A stretch of 64,000 bases of DNA from Cyclobacteriaceae bacterium (GTDB lineage Bacteria > Bacteroidota > Bacteroidia > Cytophagales > Cyclobacteriaceae): assembly GCA_016786495.1 (NCBI GenBank), contig JAEUUJ010000059.1, forward strand, positions 1 through 64,000, in the 5' to 3' direction. Made by a program: the position numbers and the translations under genes. Under the pieces are notes generated by a model. The model saw only the letters and a list, made by a program, of their open reading frames with translations. It did not search any database and had not been told where the DNA came from. The stretch's first letter is position 1, and each line of letters starts with the position of its first letter. Positions 1 through 7,354 of this stretch are shown piece by piece.

Positions 1-166
1 CGCTTTCGCATATTAACAAATTGTAAATCACGCATGTAAAATCTTAAATCTCAAATGAATTCGCCATACTTTCCAAAAGGAGAGTGACTTACTTCATCGT
101 CACTGGGTTGTTTTGGGGAACATGTTAGACGCAATTTTGGGTTAAGCAATTCAAACAAGCAACCTT

Positions 167-1678
167 ATGAAGAACGTAATTCTAGTAGTGATCGGGCTGA
201 TCGTTTCAGCAAGCATCTATGCTCAGCACAATGCGGGCAATAACGGAAGAATTTTAATGATCGCGTCCAACAAATCAACGAGCCAACAAACCGGCTGGCC
301 GATTGGTGTATGGTATGCCGAACTTACACACCCATACTGGGTTTTCAGCGAAGCCGGTTACTCGGTTGATATTGCAAGCTTAGAAGGAGGGGAGCTCTTT
401 TTTGACAGCTTCAGCGATCCGGAAGATGCGAGCAAGTATGCCGCCTTTGATTACATCTCGCTGGGATTTAAGAAAGACCCGGCTAAAGCGGCTCTGGCTA
501 AAAATACACTGAAGCTTTCAAGCGTAAACCCTGCTGATTACAAAGCGATTTTCGTATGTGGCGGACAAGGACCGATGTACACGCTTTATAAAAACCCCGA
601 GATCGAAAGGTTCTTTGTGGATTTTTACCAAACCGGAAAACCAACGGCTGCTATTTGTCATGGCACATCTATTCTGTTGAATACCAAATTACCCAATGGA
701 AAATTTTTAGTGGAAGGAAAGAAATGGACGGGCTTTGCTTCATCGGAAGAGCAGTATGCCGACAATTATGTTGGCATGAAAATCCAACCCTTTAGAATTG
801 AAGATGAAGCCCGCAAAATGCCGAACAGCAAATTTGTCGTGGGCGCACCATTTTCGGCCTTTGCGGTACGGGATGGAAACTTGATTACCGGCCAACAGCA
901 AAACAGCGGAGCCGCAGCAGCGGAGTTGGTTGTAAAGGCCATAGAAGAAGATAAGAAACGCTACGAAACGTACGTGTTGGTTCATGGGGCATGGGCAGAT
1001 GAAAGTGCCTGGGGTTTTGTGCGTAATCAATTAGCGCAGAATGCGAATGTAGTTGTGGTAAATCTACCGGCACACGGTATTGATTTGACGGCCGCTACTT
1101 CGGCTACCCTTAGCAGCTATGTGAAAACCGTTACGGATGCCATCCAGGCGCAGCCGGGGAAGGTTACACTGGTAGGTCACAGTATGGCAGGCATTGTGGT
1201 GTCGCAAGTGGCTGAAAACATTCCAGCGAAAATCAGCAAGATCGTTTATGTGTCGGCCTACTTACCGAGAAATGGTGAGGATTTGCTTTCGCTCGCCAAG
1301 CAAGATAAGCAAAGCAAGGCGGGAACGGCTCTTGAATTCTCTGCCGACTATTCTGCTGCGGCCATTAAGAAGGATGTGATTGTGCCTGCGGTGTGTGCCG
1401 ATTGCCCTGATTTTATGAAAGAGGTATTGGTGAAATATCACAAAGCGGAACCGGCCAAACCCCTGGGTGAGAAAGTGACCCTGACGGCCGCAAAATTTGG
1501 AAGTGTACCCAAGTATTACATCCACACCACGAATGATGCAGCGGTTGGGTATGATCTGCAAAAGATGATGGTAAAAAACAATGGTACTGTGAAACAAACA
1601 TTCGAGATGAATACGTCACACTTACCGTTTGTGGTGCAGCCGGCAGAGTTCATTCGAATTTTGACAAGTATTAAGTGA
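167..1678 (+). CDS. Secreted DJ-1/PfpI-family domain fused to alpha/beta hydrolase
   Basis: A 503-residue protein with an N-terminal signal peptide (hydrophobic core, cut near YAQ-20). Residues ~28-260 resemble the DJ-1/PfpI class I amidotransferase-like fold: the nucleophile elbow AICHGTS places the reactive Cys at 164. Residues ~267-503 are an alpha/beta hydrolase of the EstC/salicylate-esterase type: oxyanion motif LVHGAW, nucleophile elbow GHSMAG with Ser339, and a C-terminal His in NTSHLPF. Each half has the length of a free-standing enzyme, so this is a genuine two-enzyme fusion, probably periplasmic. It stands alone, followed by a hairpin. The fold assignments are firm; substrates are unknown. 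Confidence 0.85.
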   Translation: MKNVILVVIGLIVSASIYAQHNAGNNGRILMIASNKSTSQQTGWPIGVWYAELTHPYWVFSEAGYSVDIASLEGGELFFDSFSDPEDASKYAAFDYISLGFKKDPAKAALAKNTLKLSSVNPADYKAIFVCGGQGPMYTLYKNPEIERFFVDFYQTGKPTAAICHGTSILLNTKLPNGKFLVEGKKWTGFASSEEQYADNYVGMKIQPFRIEDEARKMPNSKFVVGAPFSAFAVRDGNLITGQQQNSGAAAAELVVKAIEEDKKRYETYVLVHGAWADESAWGFVRNQLAQNANVVVVNLPAHGIDLTAATSATLSSYVKTVTDAIQAQPGKVTLVGHSMAGIVVSQVAENIPAKISKIVYVSAYLPRNGEDLLSLAKQDKQSKAGTALEFSADYSAAAIKKDVIVPAVCADCPDFMKEVLVKYHKAEPAKPLGEKVTLTAAKFGSVPKYYIHTTNDAAVGYDLQKMMVKNNGTVKQTFEMNTSHLPFVVQPAEFIRILTSIK

Positions 1679-1699
1679 TTAATTCCGATAAGGAAAATG

Positions 1700-1735
1700 A
1701 AGGCGTCAGGATACCTGGATGGTGTCTGGCGCCTT
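1700..1735 (+). terminator. Imperfect hairpin after the fusion gene
   Basis: AAGGCG..CAG pairs with CTG..CGCCTT around an internal loop, 20 bp after the stop codon. There is no clear T-run, so it may be a processing hairpin or weak terminator. Confidence 0.45.
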
Positions 1736-1770
1736 CCTGTTATAAGTGATTACAAAATCATTTTTAGAAT

Positions 1771-2529
1771 ATGAAATCAATCTTTACGACTGCTTTATTT
1801 CTAATAGCCTGGGGGAATCTGTTTGCTCAACTCAACGAAAGCGACAGCATCCGTTGGCAGGTAAAATTCAATGCTACTGCTTCGGTGCTGGATGGCAACG
1901 TGGCGAGAACACTTCTTTTGACCCGGATTGAGGTAGCGCACGCAAACGAGCGCTGGGGGATTAGCACGCGCAACGATTATCAGTACGGAAGAACGTTCTA
2001 TAACCTGACGGAAAATGACGTGATCTCCTACAACTTCATCTATATAAAGCCGCTCGCCAGGGTTTATCCGTATGTGATGGGCCTGGTGGAAACGAATCTG
2101 AGAAGAAGAATTGATTTCCGGTATCAGGTGGGGCCGGGTGTAAGCTGGAACGTTGTCAGGAAGAAAACTTCATTTGTTAAACTCTCCGTAACGGGAACCT
2201 ATGAAAATACACAGTATAACGGGTCGGTTTTCGATGACGAACAATACAACGGCTCCACAGTACTTGACACATGGCGATTGACGGGAAGGATTTTTGGCAA
2301 GCATCGGTTGCTGGACAAGGTTCGGATCAGCTACGAATTTTGGTGGCAACAATCGCTGAGTGATCGGGTAAACTACCGCTTCCACACGGAAGAGGCTGTT
2401 GAATTACCGGTTACCAAACACATTGCGTTTAGAACGGCCGTACGGTATTCATACGAAAACATTGAACTGGTTGGACTGAAACCGTATGACTTGTTTTGGA
2501 CGTACGGGTTAACGATTACGAATTTTTAG
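1771..2529 (+). CDS. DUF481-like outer-membrane protein
   Basis: A 252-residue protein with a signal peptide ending near FAQ-20. The mature part alternates polar and aromatic residues, repeatedly giving short strands with Tyr/Trp/Arg (DYQYGRTFYNL, RVYPYVMG, RRIDFRYQVGPGVSW) and ending in Phe (LTITNF-stop), as expected for an outer-membrane beta-barrel recognised by the BAM machinery. Pattern and length fit the DUF481 family of small barrels. The barrel assignment is confident; family membership is by resemblance. Role unknown. Confidence 0.7.
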   Translation: MKSIFTTALFLIAWGNLFAQLNESDSIRWQVKFNATASVLDGNVARTLLLTRIEVAHANERWGISTRNDYQYGRTFYNLTENDVISYNFIYIKPLARVYPYVMGLVETNLRRRIDFRYQVGPGVSWNVVRKKTSFVKLSVTGTYENTQYNGSVFDDEQYNGSTVLDTWRLTGRIFGKHRLLDKVRISYEFWWQQSLSDRVNYRFHTEEAVELPVTKHIAFRTAVRYSYENIELVGLKPYDLFWTYGLTITNF

Positions 2530-2549
2530 TCATCCAAATTTTAAATCAC

Positions 2550-3005
2550 ATGAAAATGAATGTTCAGATTTTGTTTGTTGTGCTCGCCTTGTGCGCGGGT
2601 ATGATGATTCCCTTTCAAAGTGCGATGAACGCACACTTGGGGAAGTCGCTGCAGAGCCCGTATTTCTCCACCTTGACTGTGTTTGTTGTGGCGATGACGG
2701 GGCTGCTTGTTTATATCCTTCTTTTCCGGCATTCGGTTCCTGCACTGCAAAACTTTAAGGCTGCGCCGGTATGGAGTTACCTTGGCGGTGTTTTGGGTGC
2801 CGCTTACATTTTGCTGATTGTGATTTGTGCGCCAAGATTAGGAATCGGCAATGTTACGGTAATGGTTTTGGCAGGGCAGATTGTGGCAGCGGTGTTGATC
2901 GATCATTGGGGTTTGTTACAAACGCCTGTTCATCCGATCAGCTGGCAGAGAGTGGCGGGCTTGCTATTAATGGCGGCAGGGGTGTATCTGGTTAAAAAGT
3001 TTTAG
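2550..3005 (+). CDS. DMT-superfamily small membrane transporter (DUF606/YdcZ-like)
   Basis: A 151-residue protein with about five hydrophobic segments covering nearly its whole length. It has the MIPFQSAMNAHLGK signature and the GAAYILL..RLG core of YdcZ-type (DUF606) members of the drug/metabolite transporter superfamily. The ATG at 2550 is preferred because the upstream in-frame start lies inside the previous gene and would add a non-membrane tail. It begins 20 bp after the barrel gene and may be co-transcribed with it. It is the last ordinary gene before the AT-rich cassette region. Substrate unknown. Confidence 0.75.
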   Translation: MKMNVQILFVVLALCAGMMIPFQSAMNAHLGKSLQSPYFSTLTVFVVAMTGLLVYILLFRHSVPALQNFKAAPVWSYLGGVLGAAYILLIVICAPRLGIGNVTVMVLAGQIVAAVLIDHWGLLQTPVHPISWQRVAGLLLMAAGVYLVKKF

Positions 3006-3009
3006 CAGG

Positions 3010-3105
3010 GGTGGTTAACACCGGGCTCGCGGGAGCGGCAGGCTAACGCGGTTGGTTTGACTACTATTTCGCCTATTTTGTACATACAATGTGGGTACCA
3101 GTAGC
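3010..3105 (-). other. attC-like spacer, left end of cassette array
   Basis: In gene orientation, after the stop codon of the 3106-3597 gene come TACCCACATTG (R''-like), then CCGCGTTAGCC at ~3041-3052 (core close to GTTRRRY), with a GCTC-GCGG-GAGC hairpin at 3025-3036. It marks the boundary to the transporter gene. Confidence 0.5.
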
Positions 3106-3597
3106 TTATTGTCCGAATGTATCAATCGGAATATTCATTTTCCACATCATTACAATACCAACTATGCCACCTATAATCCCAGCAACACAAAGAAGTTTGA
3201 TTTTTATAGTCTCCAATTTTTCATTTCCTTTCTGGGTTTGAGTGAATAACCCAGGATGTTTAACTAGTTTCTCAGCTCCTCCATTAAAGAAAATCCAATA
3301 AAAACTTAAGGTCCACTCAATAATGATCACAAGGAAAAAGATCATTACGATAGGATTCATTTCTCTTGGATTGAAAAATTCAACCATATTTTTAGTCAAT
3401 CCGGTCAACATGCCAACTCCCATAACAACCCATGGGATATTCCCGTAAATTAACCAACCTTTAATCAGACTGTCATAACCTTCTTGTAACTCAGGATTCT
3501 GGACAATGTATTTCTTCGACCTTGATTTCCATATCAGTCCATTTGCAACTGTTACAACTATGAACATTATCCAAAAGTGATTGAAAATTGCTGGCAT
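3106..3597 (-). CDS. Hypothetical four-TM membrane protein (cassette gene)
   Basis: A 163-residue integral membrane protein, not recognised. Hydrophobic segments lie at about residues 5-20, 50-65, 83-104 and 136-152. Acidic and aromatic clusters sit between them (EWTLSFYWIFFNGG). Base composition is AT-rich like its neighbours in the array. It is the most 3' gene of the co-oriented minus-strand set and is followed by the array-end spacer. No function can be assigned. Confidence 0.6.
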   Translation of the reverse strand: MPAIFNHFWIMFIVVTVANGLIWKSRSKKYIVQNPELQEGYDSLIKGWLIYGNIPWVVMGVGMLTGLTKNMVEFFNPREMNPIVMIFFLVIIIEWTLSFYWIFFNGGAEKLVKHPGLFTQTQKGNEKLETIKIKLLCVAGIIGGIVGIVMMWKMNIPIDTFGQ

Positions 3598-3694
3598 AAT
3601 AGTCTATTGTTTTAATTCAATTTTTGAAATCCTATTTCTCCATCCATCAAACGTTAAGCTGTCCATGCGGCGCAGCATCCGGCAATGGCTGAAT
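3598..3694 (-). other. attC-like spacer
   Basis: The stem ATGC-ggcgca-GCAT (3664-3677) is extended outward by AGC..GCT (3658-3690). CAATGGCTG at 3683-3691 lies next to the stop codon of the upstream gene, at the place where GTTGGCG-type motifs occur in other spacers. Confidence 0.45.
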
Positions 3695-4219
3695 TTACTC
3701 CAAATCTTTCACAAGAACCTCTAATTCGCCACATGTTCGCTTAACATCAAATAACATCTTTTCTTTGCTGTCTCCGGTCAATTCTTTTTTTATTTTTTCT
3801 TCAGTCATAAAAATTGTCGGCATGTCGCCAAATGTTATCTCTGTCACAGTACAGTTCGGTTTTCCATGGCATTTGTAACAATTGTCCACTGACTTGTGCT
3901 TTGAATAGTATTCTTTCCAGTCGTCATTCGATTCGAACGTTGTTGACATTACGAATACTTTCTTGAGCCGCCCGTCTTTTAAAAAGTATAGAGTCTCTGT
4001 CCCCGCTGCTTCTGCATCTGTCAGACTACTTATTAAAACTATTGAGTCCTTGTAGTAGTAACCTGTCACGGAACCAGCAAATGTTTTATCGATTGAGCTC
4101 TTTGTCGTCAGCTTACCTTTACTTCTTAGTTTTTCAATTGACTTTACATAATTGTCTGGCGACTGTGACCAACCCTGGCTCGTTGCCAAAAATGTCATTG
4201 CTATTAGTAAACGTATCAT
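3695..4219 (-). CDS. Secreted hypothetical protein with one CXXCH motif (cassette gene)
   Basis: A 174-residue protein with a signal peptide ending near GWSQ-19. It is not recognised as a family. Residues around 115-125 read NCYKCHGKPNC, which contains the heme-c attachment signature CXXCH plus a second nearby Cys. A further Cys lies near the C-terminus (KRTCGEL). With only one CXXCH and no other cytochrome features (no conserved distal Met region that can be pinned down), heme binding is a hypothesis. The gene is one unit of the minus-strand array. Confidence 0.6.
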   Translation of the reverse strand: MIRLLIAMTFLATSQGWSQSPDNYVKSIEKLRSKGKLTTKSSIDKTFAGSVTGYYYKDSIVLISSLTDAEAAGTETLYFLKDGRLKKVFVMSTTFESNDDWKEYYSKHKSVDNCYKCHGKPNCTVTEITFGDMPTIFMTEEKIKKELTGDSKEKMLFDVKRTCGELEVLVKDLE

Positions 4220-4386
4220 TATCCAATGCGGCTTCTCTTCAATGTTTGGCTAGAAGCAGTGGCGGGTATTCGAATCGCTTCACTGCCCCGCGAACCAAAG
4301 GCAATTTGAAAACTAATGTATAAATTTCCACTAAACCCCACCATTGCGCAAACATTTTGTTGGCGGCTGGCTGTCTCGTGACGTCC
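4220..4386 (-). other. attC-like spacer with two hairpins
   Basis: GCTTCT (4231-4236) pairs with AGAAGC (4252-4257), and GCAGTG (4256-4261) with CACTGC (4281-4286). At 4331-4370 the motif CTAAACCCCACCATTGCGC continues to GTTGGCGGCTGG. The CTAAAnCCCCACCAT element recurs at 7361-7376 and, in altered form, at 6203-6219. Confidence 0.5.
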
Positions 4387-4755
4387 TTAATTTTTTATAA
4401 AATACATAACAGTCGCGTAAGAACTGATTGTCATTAGGATAAGTGCCCATGCCCAAATTTTGTGTTTGAATTCAGTCGGCTTATTCTGGTCAATCATTGA
4501 TTTAAATAAGCTCTTCGAGTGGGATATTCTGTAATTAATTAGTCCGAATACGATAAAAGAAATTATCGAGAGTGTCGTGAGTGTTGACTTTGAATAGTTG
4601 TCTGGGTTTTGAACTATCGTCAACCCATAAATTGTCCACACTAAGATGACAGTCAAGAATGTTAACAAATATCCAGCCGCATGTCTGTATCTCTTGATTC
4701 TCCCTGGGATAATTGACTGTAAGCAATAGTAAAAGAAGTAATATAGTTTGCTCAT
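4387..4755 (-). CDS. Hypothetical membrane protein (cassette gene)
   Basis: A 122-residue protein with about four hydrophobic stretches (residues ~29-46, ~60-75 and ~100-119, plus a weaker N-terminal one) and basic loops (PGRIKRYRHA, NYRISHSKSLFKS). Not recognised. A real purine-rich ribosome-binding site, AAGGAGG, precedes its ATG on the minus strand (around 4763-4769). That is unusual in this genome, where most genes have none, and fits a foreign origin. It is one unit of the array. Confidence 0.6.
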   Translation of the reverse strand: MSKLYYFFYYCLQSIIPGRIKRYRHAAGYLLTFLTVILVWTIYGLTIVQNPDNYSKSTLTTLSIISFIVFGLINYRISHSKSLFKSMIDQNKPTEFKHKIWAWALILMTISSYATVMYFIKN

Positions 4756-4904
4756 GTCTATTCCTCCTTGGGTATTAGTGACTTGCTGCCAACGGTCGTG
4801 TTTAGGCCGTTGTGTTGTTAAAAATAATAAACGTCAGACTGATAACACAATCCGTCCTGATCAAAGCGTCAGGATGACATAACACATTGTTGTGGGTAAT
4901 TCAT
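4756..4904 (-). other. attC-like spacer
   Basis: CAACGG (4790-4795) pairs with CCGTTG (4807-4812), and TCCTGA (4855-4860) with TCAGGA (4869-4874). In gene orientation the spacer runs from TTACCCACAA beside the stop codon of the 4905-5423 gene to GACCGTTGGCAGC upstream of the next start, resembling R'' and R' boxes. Confidence 0.55.
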
Positions 4905-5446
4905 TCACCTCGGTTCTGTTCCAACGAGGTCCCTATTCTCTATTATCAAGGTAGAAATTTTGTCAACGGCTAGATAAATTCCTTGTCCGTATTTTTCTTG
5001 TCTAAATAGGGGAGCCATGTCATCTTGAATTATTCTTCCGGCAATCTCGTCCTTTATGATATTCTCTAGACCTGTCCCAACTTCAATTCTCATCTTTTTC
5101 TCCATTGTCACAATTGTTATTAGGAGTCCGTCATTATGCGTTGATCGTCCAAGTCTCAGTTCTTCAGCCATTCTTAGTGAGAAGGTCTCAAGCTTTTCTT
5201 TTCCAAGTGTGTCAATGATCAATACTGCTATTTGTGAACCGATTTCCTGATCGAGTTTTTTTATCAATGTCTCAATGCTGTCTTTTTGGGAATTAGTCAG
5301 TACGTAAGAATTGTCAATAATCCTATATCCATTGCTGGAACTTGTTTTAGCTTTATTGTCTGTCCCACAAGAAATAATTAGTCCAACAAGAATAACTGCC
5401 GCTAATTTGAAGATAGTGTGCATTGTGTTGAATGAGTTACCCGCAA
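4890..5446. repeat. 18-bp inverted repeat flanking a single cassette gene
   Basis: The left arm 4890-4907 (TTGTGGGTAATTCATTCA) and the reverse complement of the right arm 5429-5446 (TTGCGGGTAACTCATTCA) match at 16 of 18 positions. The arms coincide with the two ends of the TPM gene, as expected for the R''/R' pair of one circularisable cassette. Confidence 0.7.
4905..5423 (-). CDS. TPM-domain (DUF477) lipoprotein (cassette gene)
   Basis: A 172-residue lipoprotein: the signal peptide ends in the lipobox LIISCG with the lipidated Cys at 19. Residues ~35-160 form a TPM/DUF477 domain: DNSYVLTNSQKDSIETLIKK start, GSQIAVLIIDT strand, and the DGLLITIVTMEKKMRIEVG segment typical of this fold. TPM domains occur in periplasmic or thylakoid-lumen proteins of membrane-protein maintenance; the function here is unknown. 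The gene is bracketed by an 18-bp inverted repeat (4890-4907 and 5429-5446). The left copy runs into its stop codon; the right copy sits 5 bp before its start codon. Confidence 0.8.
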   Translation of the reverse strand: MHTIFKLAAVILVGLIISCGTDNKAKTSSSNGYRIIDNSYVLTNSQKDSIETLIKKLDQEIGSQIAVLIIDTLGKEKLETFSLRMAEELRLGRSTHNDGLLITIVTMEKKMRIEVGTGLENIIKDEIAGRIIQDDMAPLFRQEKYGQGIYLAVDKISTLIIENRDLVGTEPR

Positions 5447-5516
5447 GGTGAGTGCATATTTCAGTTGGCGAATTAGGAGCCTTCTTAAGGCCGTGAGGCC
5501 GCGGGGGAAGTTGGTT
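5424..5516 (-). other. attC-like spacer
   Basis: It contains the outer arm of the TPM-gene inverted repeat, GTTGGCG at 5464-5470, CCTT-CTT-AAGG (5480-5490) and the hairpin AGTTGGT-N5-ACCAACT (5509-5527), which runs over the stop codon of the next gene. Confidence 0.5.
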
Positions 5517-6125
5517 TTACACCAACTCTGCACCCTTTGGAACTCTGCCGTCAAAGAAGTCTTTTCGTTGTTTTTTGTCGCCCAAGTCCATTTTGAAGTT
5601 TACAAAACTGCCAGACGAGTCCTTTACTGCCATGTACCACGGACCCGATACGTTGTCGTTGAACTGCCAAAGAATATGATACCCTTGTTCATTTGAAAAG
5701 CCTTCATTGTCGGCTTGAATTATTCCATTGGTTTCACTCCATATTTTATTTTTTAATTCTCCAACAATGTTCCAGCTTTCGTCATTGTCCACCGAGTTTA
5801 ATATTTGAAAAGCGTAGATAACCTTGACTTTGTCAAAGTAGTCCAGTAACCATTTTACTGCACTTGTCGGTTTACAGTCAGCTATTTCTTCTTTGAATTC
5901 TTCAATTTCTCCTTGTCCAAGTTTTCCGTCAATGACCTCGTTTTTCTCAATCAAAAATAAATCTCTGTCGTCATTGTCTTTAACCAATAGTTGAGTCCAA
6001 TTTTCGGGAGTGCCTTCATCAATCTCGATTGAGGCTTTAAGTCTTTCACTTTTCAATGCGTCGGTCAGGTTGTCGACAGTAATTGTCGGATTAGTCGTTC
6101 CCAGAACCCTTATATAGTATCCCAT
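5517..6125 (-). CDS. Hypothetical soluble protein (cassette gene)
   Basis: A 202-residue acidic protein without signal peptide or membrane segment. Not recognised. The N-terminal part has alternating short strands and a helix (GYYIRVLGT, DALKSERLKASIEID). The C-terminal part is Trp-rich (SWNIVGELKNKIW, YHILWQFNDNVSGPWYMAVKDSSGSF), suggesting a small beta-rich, possibly immunity-protein-like domain, though that is only an impression. It is one unit of the array. Confidence 0.6.
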   Translation of the reverse strand: MGYYIRVLGTTNPTITVDNLTDALKSERLKASIEIDEGTPENWTQLLVKDNDDRDLFLIEKNEVIDGKLGQGEIEEFKEEIADCKPTSAVKWLLDYFDKVKVIYAFQILNSVDNDESWNIVGELKNKIWSETNGIIQADNEGFSNEQGYHILWQFNDNVSGPWYMAVKDSSGSFVNFKMDLGDKKQRKDFFDGRVPKGAELV

Positions 6126-6243
6126 ACTTTTTTAAACGCCACCAGCTCCAGGTGTCCACCGTTACGAAACTAAATAAAAGAAATGGAAACTACATAGTTA
6201 CACTAAAACCCCAACGTGGCATGAACACCATGTTGGCGCCAGT
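6126..6243 (-). other. attC-like spacer with foldable arms
   Basis: CCAACGTGG (6211-6219) pairs with CCATGTTGG (6228-6236) with one G-T-type mismatch. AACG..CGTT bounds 6133-6161. In gene orientation, the CATGGTGTTCATGCC region and the GGTGGACACC region near the other end are also partly complementary, giving an overall R''-L''...L'-R' fold. Confidence 0.6.
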
Positions 6244-6708
6244 TCAATTCAGTCCCAAACTTTTAAATTCTAAAAGTCTTTCATTTGCCTCGTCCATTGT
6301 CGGATATTTCTCAATAGGCCAACTTTGTCCGTTTGGCATTTTTAAACTTATACAATAATACCTGGTTGAATCTTGTTCAACAACCACACTCTTTGGTTTA
6401 TCTAAGATTCTGTATTTAAATTTTTGCCTCCCAAGTCTGTAATAGGTCGCGATATGCTTTTCATCTATTGTTTCAATCACTTGTCCGAAAGGAATTTTTC
6501 CAAGTAAAAAAGTTGCCGCTATAACTAAGAAACTAAAGATTAGCCCCTGGTAGATGTGTAGAGCTTCTTTGTCAACTGTGTTGATAACCAAAATAAACAT
6601 ACCAAGCACAAGAATCATAATCGTCCCGAGTGCTATACTTTTGATTCTATTATTTGTCAGTCGGTTGTAATATAGTTGTCTCATGGGTCCGATTGAATTG
6701 GCGCCAAC
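6232..6708. repeat. 18-bp inverted repeat flanking a single cassette gene
   Basis: The left arm GTTGGCGCCAGTTCAATT (6232-6249) and the reverse complement of 6691-6708 (GTTGGCGCCAATTCAATC) match at 16/18. The arms overlap the stop-codon end and lie ~7-25 bp before the start codon of the 6244-6684 gene. Confidence 0.7.
6244..6684 (-). CDS. Hypothetical two-TM membrane protein (cassette gene)
   Basis: A 146-residue protein with two hydrophobic segments near the N-terminus (residues ~15-35 and ~44-62) followed by a ~80-residue cytoplasmic domain (GQVIETIDEKHIATYYRLGRQ...). This resembles the layout of small PH-like or DUF-type membrane proteins. Not recognised at family level. It is bracketed by an 18-bp inverted repeat (6232-6249 and 6691-6708, 16/18 matches). 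Confidence 0.6.
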   Translation of the reverse strand: MRQLYYNRLTNNRIKSIALGTIMILVLGMFILVINTVDKEALHIYQGLIFSFLVIAATFLLGKIPFGQVIETIDEKHIATYYRLGRQKFKYRILDKPKSVVVEQDSTRYYCISLKMPNGQSWPIEKYPTMDEANERLLEFKSLGLN

Positions 6709-6796
6709 GGTTGGCTATAAGCGTTTGCTTTACCAAAATAAAAATAGACAAAAGAAAGCAAATAGATTACAGGCTTTATTGTGGGGTGTTTATCTC
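6685..6796 (-). other. attC-like spacer with clear internal stem
   Basis: A perfect palindrome GCCAAC-G-GTTGGC lies at 6703-6715, followed by TATAAGC. In gene orientation, ATTTGCTTT near the centre pairs with AAAGCAAAC, and ATAAAGC near the gene end pairs with GCTTAT. The result is nested stems between an AACACCCCACAA (R''-like) and a CCGTTGGCGCC (R'-like) box. Confidence 0.6.
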
Positions 6797-7354
6797 TTAC
6801 CAGGTTCTAATGAGTAAACCTGTTAACCGTTTCTTTGGAATCCAAATTTCCTTTGTAGTGGATTCCATTTGTTGAAAATACCTTGCATGACCCTTTTTAG
6901 AAAAAACTCTTATGTTCTGATTTTTGCGCCAACCATCTTTTTCATAGTCGTCTTTTTTGCCCTTTCCGTAAAGCTGAAAAGTTAATTCAAATCGTATTGA
7001 ATCATTGTGTAGTTCTTTTACTACACACTTATATATTCTCAAAATATGTCCCGATTTGTAATTTTCAGATTGAAGAAATTCATCTTTGAAATAATAATGG
7101 TCAGTGCCCTGGCCTTTGATTTCAACAAACTCAATCGGTGTACTGTCAAAAGTCAGTGTTATAGTGTCATAAGACCATGTCCTTTCTTTTACATTTTCAG
7201 ACGTTGTGAAATCCAATTTAACTTCTCGGTTTATGAACCCAGAATTGATGGAATCAATTGGAATATATTTAATATCTACTCCCCCTTGTCCCCAAGCACT
7301 GTAACAACCAATCAGACCTATCAGAAATACCTTTATCCTTTTAATGGCTCTCAT
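6797..7354 (-). CDS. Secreted hypothetical protein (cassette gene)
   Basis: A 185-residue protein with a signal peptide ending near SAWGQ-23. The mature part is beta-rich with alternating charged residues (KLDFTTSENVKERTWSYDTITLTFDS, IRFELTFQLYGKGKKDDYEKDGW). Not recognised. Sequences at its two ends form an imperfect inverted repeat, GTGGGGTGTTTA at the 3' side and GTGGGGCATTTA (reverse complement) 6 bp before the start. It is the first (5'-most) clear gene of the array. Confidence 0.6.
   Translation of the reverse strand: MRAIKRIKVFLIGLIGCYSAWGQGGVDIKYIPIDSINSGFINREVKLDFTTSENVKERTWSYDTITLTFDSTPIEFVEIKGQGTDHYYFKDEFLQSENYKSGHILRIYKCVVKELHNDSIRFELTFQLYGKGKKDDYEKDGWRKNQNIRVFSKKGHARYFQQMESTTKEIWIPKKRLTGLLIRTW

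Noticed and set aside
3106-7354. One ordinary operon of functionally linked genes
   Set aside because: Spacers of about 100-170 bp with palindromes, unrelated products and per-gene inverted repeats argue against it.
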